Below are positions 53,953 to 60,279 of a stretch of 64,000 nucleotides of DNA, one piece after another. The stretch lies in NCBI RefSeq assembly GCF_018588585.1, contig NZ_JAEUFG010000008.1, forward strand, positions 1 through 64,000, given 5' to 3'. Positions within the stretch are counted from its first letter, which is position 1. The number at the start of each line of letters is the position of its first letter. The stretch is from Bacillus sp. SM2101 (GTDB lineage: Bacteria > Bacillota > Bacilli > Bacillales > SM2101). The translations under genes and the position numbers were made by a program. A model generated the notes under the pieces. It saw nothing but the letters and a program-made list of their open reading frames with translations, was not told the origin of the DNA and searched no databases.

Positions 53953-54384
53953 ATGGACAACATAACTCTTTTTAATAAATTGATTAAATTTACTGATTCA
54001 GTATATAGCGTTACTTACGAACTCTCGAAAGATGAAAAGCCACAAAATATTACATCTGTACAATATGATATGCTTGTTTTAATAGCATTAAAAAAGCAAA
54101 CTAGCCCCAGCCAAATTAGCGATTGTCTTCATATATCAATGCCAAATGTTAGCCGTGAACTAAAAAGATTAGGGGAACACAATTTAATAAAAAGTAGTTC
54201 GGATGTAGAGGATCGAAGAAAAAAGTACATTTCTCTCTCTAAGGATGGAGAGTTATTAATTGAAGAAATTTATAATCGCATCTTGATCAAGTTCAATAAC
54301 AGAATTAAGAATCCATCTCAAAAAGAATTAGAAGAAATTGATCGTGCTGTTGATGTGCTACAAAAATACGTTTATTTTGACTAA
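53953..54384 (+). CDS. MarR family transcriptional regulator
   Basis: 143 residues from the ATG at 53953 (AGAGGTG 6-7 bases upstream; GTG at 53944 possible). The winged helix-turn-helix reads TSPSQISDCLHISMPNVSRE followed by LKRLGEHNLIKSSSDVEDRRKK. It probably represses the divergent flavin oxidoreductase and itself. No conserved redox Cys is evident, so the trigger is likely a ligand. Confidence 0.92.
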   Translation: MDNITLFNKLIKFTDSVYSVTYELSKDEKPQNITSVQYDMLVLIALKKQTSPSQISDCLHISMPNVSRELKRLGEHNLIKSSSDVEDRRKKYISLSKDGELLIEEIYNRILIKFNNRIKNPSQKELEEIDRAVDVLQKYVYFD

Positions 54385-54474
54385 CCAAACAGGTTTATGT
54401 TTTGAAAAGAATATAGATAATAATCATTCACAAACTGTGTTTTATAAATATTTATCAAATAGAGAGGGTAAGGA

Positions 54475-55293
54475 ATGAATCACTCAAAGATAGGCATTGA
54501 TGCTGGGGGCACACTCGTTAAAGTTGCGTACTCAAATAAAGATTTAATTAAATATAAATTATTCTCATCTCATAAACTAGATGAGGTTGTTACATGGATT
54601 CGATCTTCTTTTCATCACCCGAAAATTTGTCTAACTGGTGGTAAACAACAAGTTCTTGCTAATAAGTTAGAATTACCTACAAAATCTATCTTAGAATTTG
54701 ATGCTACATGCAAGGGAGTGGCATTTATTTTAAAGCAGCACCAACTTTTTCTAGGAGACAGTTATATTTTAGCGAATATAGGAACTGGGACGTCTATACA
54801 TGTTGTGAAAGACGGTGAACAACAACGAATTGGTGGAACTGGTGTTGGTGGAGGAACATTGATGGGTTTGTCTTATTTATATTTTGGAAAAAAAGATTTT
54901 ACTGAGATCATTCAAGTATCAAGGGATGGTAATAGAGGGAATGTTGACTTAAAAGTAAGTGATATTTTTGAAGGGATTGTTCCTCCGATTTCAGGGGATC
55001 TTACAGCAAGTAATTTTGGAAACATAGGTAAACTTTCCAAAGAATCTCCTTCACAATCTGACATAATTGTTTCGATAATTGGACTTATAGGAGAAACAGT
55101 TGTCACCATTTGCGAACAGGCTGCAAATCGTTTTGATTCACAATCAATCGTATATATTGGTTCAACTTTTCGTTCTAATCCAATATTAAAGAATATAATT
55201 AGAGAATATACCGAAATGAGAAAAAAGAAACCCTTATTTTTGGAAGAAGGTGAATTTAGTGGAGCTGTAGGTGCTTTAATAAGTTTACAATAA
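54475..55293 (+). CDS. coaW: Type II pantothenate kinase
   Basis: 272 residues, the length of the Staphylococcus-type enzyme. Phosphorylates pantothenate in the first step of CoA synthesis and is little inhibited by CoA. The ASKHA phosphate motif is GIDAGGTLVKVAY (7-19), the catalytic Glu is in LEFDATCKG, and the adenosine motifs are NIGTGTSIHVV and GGTGVGGGTLMGL. AGAGAGGGTAAGG precedes the ATG. Confidence 0.95.
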   Translation: MNHSKIGIDAGGTLVKVAYSNKDLIKYKLFSSHKLDEVVTWIRSSFHHPKICLTGGKQQVLANKLELPTKSILEFDATCKGVAFILKQHQLFLGDSYILANIGTGTSIHVVKDGEQQRIGGTGVGGGTLMGLSYLYFGKKDFTEIIQVSRDGNRGNVDLKVSDIFEGIVPPISGDLTASNFGNIGKLSKESPSQSDIIVSIIGLIGETVVTICEQAANRFDSQSIVYIGSTFRSNPILKNIIREYTEMRKKKPLFLEEGEFSGAVGALISLQ

Positions 55294-56021
55294 AGCTATA
55301 ATGAAGTTGTGAAAATTTAAGATAATACTTGAGATTGCAATTAAGGTGATAAGGTTTGGAGCTGTATATGTACCATATTGCATTAGCATTGAATCTAATA
55401 TTTGTATCTCAAGAAATAATAAAAAGGTTTATATAACAATATCGTGAATGGGAAAGTGGACGAAGTTGGAAAATCAGCGAAATTGTCTTTGTCCAAGTTG
55501 AAGAAAGATTTCTGGACATACCTTATCATAGATGTCGAGTGGGTCAAAATCATACGCAAGCTCACGTAAACAAGTTGATGAAATGACCAAAGAATTAAAG
55601 GAAAAGGACCCTTATTTACAATGACCAACATCCGTTTGCTTGAGGAGATAAATATCACGTTGATTATTTTGAAGACCATGACAGAATCAACGTGGAATTG
55701 GTAGTCGGGACTAGGTTTTATTTGAAATCTATATCTGTAAAAATGCATCAGTCAAAACCGATGCATTTTTATGTATTGTTACAGATGTTAAATAATGTTC
55801 AAATTCATTGTTAATATGCTGTTAAAATACTGTCCTTAAAATATAACTATTAGAAAAGAAGTATTGGTAAGATTCATTATCATCTATGTCAGTTGTATAT
55901 TTCATGGATAGTTTCCGGTTCTTTTGATTAAAGTAATCAACTACTTTCATATAAGGAGAGATTTCCAGCAAAAAGGTACTGTTTTAAAATCAAAATATGA
56001 TATGCTTCTAAATGTTTTGGT
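55294..56021. other. 730-bp gap with a possible gene remnant and a terminator
   Basis: A plus-strand frame ending at 55625 reads SYASSRKQVDEMTKELKEKD near its end but is broken upstream. It may be a remnant of an unrecognised gene. A terminator lies at 55739-55771. Nothing else is recognised. Confidence 0.4.
55739..55771 (+). terminator. Intrinsic terminator
   Basis: AAAAATGCATC pairs with GATGCATTTTT around AGTCAAAACC, with T on both sides. Confidence 0.8.
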
Positions 56022-56597
56022 TTAAAAATTTCTGACTCTTAAATGATATTTCCCTCCAATATTACCTGCCTGAGTATACACCTTAATTTTATATCTACCA
56101 GATCCATATTGGCTTAAATCTACTGAGTATAAGCGCTCTTGTGAACCTGCAGATGTAGATTTTCCTACCAAACTTCCATCTGGCGCGTATACTTTATATT
56201 TATAATTGTAACTATCATGAAGGTTGTTTAACCAAAAATTACATTCTAACCCTTTATTAACATCTAAATTTACGTAATGTATGTCAAAATTCCCGTTTAA
56301 GATATTCTCAACACTAAGTTCAGCTTCTGCGAGGTTATTTTCAGAGTTAGCAGCATTACTTAGCACTGCTATGTCTTCTTCTAACAGTGTAGGAGTTAAC
56401 AGTATTGTTACGATACACGCTGCAGTAACAACACCTAGAAATGAGAATAAGAAAAGTGTAAATTTGTTGTTTTTATATTTTTTATGTATGTTATGCTCTA
56501 ACTTTTGTCTAAGTTCTAATTGTTTTTGAGGGCTCCAATGTATGTGGTCATCTAATTTATTTAGATTAAATGGATATTCCTTAGGACGATTGTTCAT
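56022..56597 (-). CDS. Putative membrane anti-sigma factor of the adjacent ECF sigma
   Basis: 191 residues. A hydrophilic N-terminus of about 45 residues, one membrane helix (FTLFLFSFLGVVTAACIVTI), then an extracytoplasmic domain of about 120 residues with strands GSGRYKIKVYTQAGNIGGKY. There is no zinc anti-sigma HxxxCxxC motif. It overlaps the sigma gene end by 17 bases on the same strand, the standard layout for a sigma/anti-sigma pair. The role is inferred from position and topology; the outer domain would sense the envelope signal. Confidence 0.7.
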   Translation of the reverse strand: MNNRPKEYPFNLNKLDDHIHWSPQKQLELRQKLEHNIHKKYKNNKFTLFLFSFLGVVTAACIVTILLTPTLLEEDIAVLSNAANSENNLAEAELSVENILNGNFDIHYVNLDVNKGLECNFWLNNLHDSYNYKYKVYAPDGSLVGKSTSAGSQERLYSVDLSQYGSGRYKIKVYTQAGNIGGKYHLRVRNF

Positions 56598-57120
56598 AAA
56601 TATACCCTCCTTCAGCCAATTGTTTATGAAGCAGTTTCATAGCTCTAGATAAAGTAGTTGTAACTTTACTTTCAGACCACCCTAAAATTTCACTAGTTTC
56701 TTTAATTGATAGTTCTTCTATCTTCCTTAGGATAATAATTTCACGATACGTAGGTTTTAGTTTGCCAATAGCATCATACAATTCTCTAACGTTTTCATTG
56801 ATAATTATTAATTTATCTATTGAGGGACTACTCTCTTTATTTTGCAAGGTTGGAACAATATGTTCTAAAACGTTAAATTTCTTTCTTCTAATATAATCCA
56901 TTGTTAAATTATGAGCTATTTGAAATAGCCATGGTTCTACTTTTTCTTTACTCTTCAATTGATAATATGAGTTATTAACCTTGATAAATGTATCCTGAGT
57001 TAAATCTTCAGCAGTATAGTAATCCTTTGTAAGAACGAAAATAAATTTCATAATTCGACTACTATAAAGATCATAAAGTTGAAGTATTTCTTTAGTAATA
57101 TGTTCTTGTTTCAAGTTCAT
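56581..57120 (-). CDS. ECF-type RNA polymerase sigma factor
   Basis: 179 residues. Region 2 contains YYTAEDLTQDTFIKVNNSYY and EPWLFQIAHNLTMDYIRRKK. Region 4 contains LKPTYREIIILRKIEELSIK and ETSEILGWSESKVTTTLSRA. There is no region 3, as in ECF factors. AGGAATG-type spacing precedes the ATG. A TGAAGG-N16-CGTC sequence lies about 75 bases upstream and similar TGTGAC-N16-CGTC sites face the divergent operon, so it probably controls itself and the peptide cluster. Confidence 0.92.
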   Translation of the reverse strand: MNLKQEHITKEILQLYDLYSSRIMKFIFVLTKDYYTAEDLTQDTFIKVNNSYYQLKSKEKVEPWLFQIAHNLTMDYIRRKKFNVLEHIVPTLQNKESSPSIDKLIIINENVRELYDAIGKLKPTYREIIILRKIEELSIKETSEILGWSESKVTTTLSRAMKLLHKQLAEGGYIYEQSS

Positions 57121-57197
57121 TCCTCCAATAATTGGTTGATTTCAGAAAATACTACCATAATTTTTTTTGTTATTAATTTCTCATATTTCTAGCTCAA

Positions 57198-57223
57198 GAC
57201 GTATTAACAATACAAAACCTTCA
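57198..57223 (-). promoter_or_regulatory. Putative autoregulatory ECF promoter of the sigma gene
   Basis: On the minus strand TGAAGG (57223-57218), a 16-base spacer and CGTC (57201-57198). This matches the ECF style TGAAAC-N16-CGTC. Confidence 0.55.
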
Positions 57224-57305
57224 GAATACTTCAAATTATGCTTAATAGTATTAATATATTGATTGTTTTTCCTCAATAGATTTATCAAAAATGTATCATT
57301 AAAAG

Positions 57306-57331
57306 TGTGACAAATATCAAGCTCATCCGTC
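57306..57331 (+). promoter_or_regulatory. ECF-type promoter copy 1
   Basis: TGTGAC (57306-57311), 16 bases, CGTC (57328-57331). Confidence 0.5.
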
Positions 57332-57433
57332 TTACAAGTGTAAAAAACTTATCATGAGTACAATTATATTAATTTTTCAGTTTTATTGAGTGAATAATCA
57401 TCAAAGAAAACATAAAGTTTATTAAGTAAAAAA

Positions 57434-57459
57434 TGTGACAAATATCAAGCTCATCCGTC
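57434..57459 (+). promoter_or_regulatory. ECF-type promoter copy 2
   Basis: TGTGAC (57434-57439), 16 bases, CGTC (57456-57459); identical spacer to copy 1. Confidence 0.5.
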
Positions 57460-57561
57460 TTACAAGTGTAAAAAACTTATCATGAGTACAATTATATTAA
57501 TTTCTCAGTTTTATTGAGTGAATAATCATCAAAGAAAACATAAAGTTTATTAAGCAAAAAA

Positions 57562-57587
57562 TGTGACAAATATCAAACTCATTCGTC
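57562..57587 (+). promoter_or_regulatory. ECF-type promoter copy 3 (proximal)
   Basis: TGTGAC (57562-57567), 16 bases, CGTC (57584-57587); the spacer has two changes. It would start RNA about 70 bases before the first operon gene. Confidence 0.55.
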
Positions 57588-57667
57588 TTACAAGTGTAAA
57601 TAATTTTCAGGCAAACTCTTGAAGAAAATTATAATAACTACAAACGTAATGGTTTAAAAGGAGAATT

Positions 57668-58123
57668 ATGAATAATAACAATCTTCAATTTCTTAAAAGG
57701 CATGAAAGTCTTGAATTAGGTGATTATATGAGTAATGGGTATATAGACTCTAGTAAAATCCATAGGCTCTACGACTATATATCTGAGTACCTCGTAGTAT
57801 CTTTTTTTAGTACATCTTGTGCAGGTTGTTTACCTGCTATTGAAGGTTTAGGAGAATATCTTAAAAAACACCCTGATACTAATTCGTTGGTGTTATTTGA
57901 TAGCACTGATGAGAATATTCAATTGTTAAAAAATCACTTCAATGGGAACACTCTTGTATATAATGTTTCTAAGAAGATTATGCAGAGAGAATTTTCGGTA
58001 TATGGTGTTCCTAGTATATTTTTGTTAAATGAGTTAGGGCAGGTATTATTTGCTGAATTAGGTTATTCGAACGGAACATATAGTGACATTGAAAATCTTA
58101 TGTTGAGAATAAGAGGAAAATAG
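57668..58123 (+). CDS. Thioredoxin-fold protein (TlpA/MauD-like), first gene of the peptide operon
   Basis: 151 residues. VVSFFSTSCAGCLPAIEGL carries the redox pair Cys51 and Cys54 (CAGC), and VYGVPSIFLLNELGQVLFA carries the cis-Pro (Pro115) and strand end. The N-terminus has no signal peptide or membrane helix, unlike most TlpA proteins, so it may be cytoplasmic or membrane-bound through partners. Together with the MauE-like protein downstream it is expected to set thiol redox or disulfides in the cysteine-rich peptide. AAAAGGAG precedes the ATG. Confidence 0.85.
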   Translation: MNNNNLQFLKRHESLELGDYMSNGYIDSSKIHRLYDYISEYLVVSFFSTSCAGCLPAIEGLGEYLKKHPDTNSLVLFDSTDENIQLLKNHFNGNTLVYNVSKKIMQREFSVYGVPSIFLLNELGQVLFAELGYSNGTYSDIENLMLRIRGK

Positions 58124-58134
58124 GAGGTGAACAA

Positions 58135-58557
58135 GTGGTTATTAATAATATTAAAGAGATGTTCAGAAATCACAAGCATGTTGATATAGAGCATTCAAGT
58201 TATTTAACTATTAATGAAACTTTTCCTGAACATGTATATAAAAATGAAGCAAAGGATGAACGTATAATTTGTACTGTATCACTGTATTGTAAGATTTGTA
58301 TAGATTTATTGCCTTCTTTAAAAGATTTTGGTGAAGAATTTATATTGATAACTGATGGCACAGAAACTGATAACAAAGAAATTCTACATGCCTTAGAATA
58401 TTCTTTTCCTGTCATTTCATGTGATTACGATACACTTCATGATCTAATAGAAAACACTCCATGTTTATTTGCAATAGACGAAAAGGGTCTAATTTTAGCA
58501 ATGAAAGAGATTGATACTTTTGAAGAGGTATATAGATTCATAGATGAAAGAAGGTGA
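58135..58557 (+). CDS. Second thioredoxin-fold protein
   Basis: 140 residues from a GTG directly after AGGAGGTGA. IICTVSLYCKICIDLLPSLK holds Cys52 and Cys55 (CKIC), and NTPCLFAIDEKGLILA holds the cis-Pro (Pro109) next to an extra Cys110. It is a paralogue of the preceding gene, with the same fold order but weak identity. No signal peptide. The two could act as oxidase and isomerase on the product peptide, which is inference. It starts 11 bases after the previous stop. Confidence 0.78.
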   Translation: MVINNIKEMFRNHKHVDIEHSSYLTINETFPEHVYKNEAKDERIICTVSLYCKICIDLLPSLKDFGEEFILITDGTETDNKEILHALEYSFPVISCDYDTLHDLIENTPCLFAIDEKGLILAMKEIDTFEEVYRFIDERR

Positions 58558-58563
58558 TCTATA

Positions 58564-59073
58564 ATGCTATATGTATCACCAATAATAAATTCGATAATTT
58601 CAGCAGTTTTCTTTATATCTTTTTATATGAAAGTGAAATCAATACCGACTCTTAAATGCGAGATATACTCGTATCGATTATTAAAAAATGATTTTATTAG
58701 TATATCTAGCTATTTATTATTAGCAATCGAATTACTACTATCTATTTCATTTATCTTTAATTTATTTGGATTTCTGAAAAATATTTTTTGTATAGGTTTA
58801 CTATTATTTTTCTGTTTTATTCTAATTAGAAAAAAGAAACAAGAAGAGATAGATCGAAGTGATTGTAGCTGTTTTGGAGAAATGAAATTCATGAATAAAT
58901 ACCCATTAATTAGAAATATTGTTTTGATCTTTATTTTAATTACTCAAACCCTGTTACCAAGTTATAGTTTTTCGAGTCAAATTAATTTAATCCTTTTATT
59001 AATAATCATGCAATTAATTGTCTATTATGATTTATTAATTCAAACAAAAAGAGGGAAGTATAACTATATATGA
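58564..59073 (+). CDS. MauE/DoxX-type redox-associated membrane protein
   Basis: 169 residues with four to five membrane helices (about 8-22, 48-68, 72-88, 115-130, 140-158). SDCSCFGEMKFMNKYPLIRN contains Cys101, Cys103 and the conserved P-x-x-RN of the MauE family, which relates to VKOR/DsbB-like thiol oxidases. MauE works with the thioredoxin-like MauD in disulfide-rich protein maturation. Here it follows two thioredoxin-like genes and precedes a cysteine-rich peptide, so it is the likely electron-transfer partner. It overlaps the next gene by 4 bases (ATGA). Confidence 0.85.
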   Translation: MLYVSPIINSIISAVFFISFYMKVKSIPTLKCEIYSYRLLKNDFISISSYLLLAIELLLSISFIFNLFGFLKNIFCIGLLLFFCFILIRKKKQEEIDRSDCSCFGEMKFMNKYPLIRNIVLIFILITQTLLPSYSFSSQINLILLLIIMQLIVYYDLLIQTKRGKYNYI

Positions 59074-59525
59074 GTATAATTATCATAATATTCCTAATTT
59101 TTAGTTTTTTGTTTAGTTTAATGGGGGTTTACCTAACCAGTAGAAGGATATTTATCAAAGATATAAATAATTTCAAGTATCTTATAAACAAGCTCGAATT
59201 GGCATTTGATTCGTCTGAGCAATATAAAATACTGTTATTGAATTATGAAATCAAACACTTTAAAAAAATGGATGACTTATTAAATGTTAGTAATCAAAAA
59301 TATCATATAATCCTAGATGCACCTAGATGGCTATTTGAGGCCAAAAGAAAAAAATGGAGTAATCATGTTGTCATTCATAAGGATGAAATAAAATTAAATA
59401 CATTAGATTTTCATGAACATGAATTATTTATTTATGCTCCTAAAAAACGGGTTTTATCTAGACATGTAAATGCCCTTTCAATATTGGAGTGCATAGATAA
59501 AGGAATTTTTAAAGAAATTAATTGA
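59070..59525 (+). CDS. Unknown membrane-anchored protein of the peptide operon
   Basis: 151 residues. One N-terminal membrane helix (SIIIIIFLIFSFLFSLMGVY) is followed by a basic, probably cytoplasmic domain with YHIILDAPRWLFEAKRKKWS and HELFIYAPKKRVLSRHVNAL. I recognise no family. Its start overlaps the MauE-like gene stop, so it is translated with it. Candidate immunity or assembly factor, on position only. Confidence 0.7.
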   Translation: MSIIIIIFLIFSFLFSLMGVYLTSRRIFIKDINNFKYLINKLELAFDSSEQYKILLLNYEIKHFKKMDDLLNVSNQKYHIILDAPRWLFEAKRKKWSNHVVIHKDEIKLNTLDFHEHELFIYAPKKRVLSRHVNALSILECIDKGIFKEIN

Positions 59526-59536
59526 GGGGATACAGA

Positions 59537-59929
59537 ATGGATATTAAATGCCAAATCATACTAGCAGAAAAAATTGATTATGATCCTGCAATCAAAAAAC
59601 ATTCTATATTTAATATAATAAATAAAATATTAGTCCCTACTATTCCTGCAGCAGTTGTAACTCAAGTTTATTTCAAATATAGATTTAATCCAGGAATAAA
59701 ATTGGATAATACTATTTGTCACATGAAGATCTTCGATCCGAATAATGAATCAATTTATGAAGCTGTTTTACCAGAATTAAAAAATTTAAGAAGTTCTTTT
59801 ATGACGCCGGGTATTGATGGTGTAGTTGAGGTAAGAATTCCTGTTTGTATGACCGGAAACTATGAATATGTAATATATGCTAAAGATATAAAACTATGTT
59901 CATATCCTTTATATATAGATTTGAACTAA
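59537..59929 (+). CDS. Unknown cytoplasmic protein of the peptide operon (possibly DUF6941-like)
   Basis: 130 residues from the ATG at 59537, 6 bases after GAGGGGA; the TTG at 59522 lacks a site. The beta-rich sequence with KHSIFNIINKILVPTIPAAV and VCMTGNYEYVIYAKDIKL weakly recalls DUF6941-type proteins (a fold with an opening that resembles GKLNIIGVFDRI), but this is not certain. It has several Cys and no membrane helix. It ends 43 bases before the peptide gene. Function unknown; immunity or chaperone is possible. Confidence 0.7.
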   Translation: MDIKCQIILAEKIDYDPAIKKHSIFNIINKILVPTIPAAVVTQVYFKYRFNPGIKLDNTICHMKIFDPNNESIYEAVLPELKNLRSSFMTPGIDGVVEVRIPVCMTGNYEYVIYAKDIKLCSYPLYIDLN

Positions 59930-59972
59930 TTATTTTACTTTTTACTAGTAACATTGAAAGGAGGTGATAAAT

Positions 59973-60131
59973 ATGGCATGCCCAGCTGGATGGAATACAG
60001 CAGAAAAACAAGGTAGTACATTTTGTAGTGGTGATTGTGGTACAAGCAGAGAACTAAAATGGCAAAAATATAAGTATTATTACTCTGATGGAGGCGTATG
60101 TTACGCGGATCATTACGTTAGCTGTTGCTAG
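59973..60131 (+). CDS. Leaderless six-cysteine peptide, candidate defensin-like bacteriocin
   Basis: 52 codons. The ribosome binding site AAAGGAGGTGATA is a nearly complete anti-16S match, suggesting high expression. Sequence parts: MACPAGWNTAEKQGSTF, CSGDCGTSRELKWQKYKY, YYSDGGVCYADHYVSCC. Cysteines are at 3, 18, 22, 43, 51 and 52, giving C-X14-C-X3-C-X20-C-X7-CC. The order is that of beta/big-defensins with longer loops. Without the Met it would begin AC, as does the leaderless defensin-like bacteriocin laterosporulin, as I recall it. There is no signal peptide or double-glycine leader. It is rich in Tyr/Trp and Lys. Upstream redox genes and a downstream ABC exporter support a secreted disulfide-bonded product. 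Confidence 0.85.
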   Translation: MACPAGWNTAEKQGSTFCSGDCGTSRELKWQKYKYYYSDGGVCYADHYVSCC

Positions 60132-60141
60132 TTTTTGTTAG

Positions 60142-60190
60142 AAGGGGCTTGTTTTATAAGGCGAATTATCGACTTATAAACGCCCCTTTT
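60142..60190 (+). terminator. Terminator or attenuator between the peptide gene and the exporter gene
   Basis: AAGGGGC-TTGTTTTATAAG pairs with CTTATAAA-CGCCCCTT (loop GCGAATTATCGA), followed by TTT. Partial readthrough would keep the exporter below the peptide in amount. Confidence 0.8.
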
Positions 60191-60279
60191 AATCTTCTCT
60201 TGAAATGTAGATATAATATAGTTCGTGATTTTAAAATGTAGCTTTTTGGTTTTCAAATAGCGCTTTGGAGGTTTAATTG

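Larger units (their letters stand above)
57301..57603. repeat. 128-bp tandem repeat, about 2.4 copies, each with an ECF-type promoter
   Basis: Copies start at 57301, 57429 and 57557 (the third truncated at about 46 bases). Copies 1 and 2 differ at about three bases; copy 3 has C-to-A and C-to-T changes. The exact 128-base period is seen from the TGTGAC positions 57306, 57434 and 57562. Confidence 0.95.

Noticed and set aside
55395-55748. 117-residue minus-strand ORF in the coaW-anti-sigma gap
   Set aside because: No ribosome binding site, no family resemblance, and it crosses a terminator hairpin; treated as chance.
57301-57603. CRISPR array or plasmid iterons
   Set aside because: Unit length (128 bp), only 2.4 copies, no spacers, no cas or rep genes; the promoter explanation fits better.
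60190-60266. ECF-type promoter directly before the exporter gene
   Set aside because: TGAAAT with a 17-base spacer and CGTG can be found but fits worse in both elements and spacing than the four sites reported.
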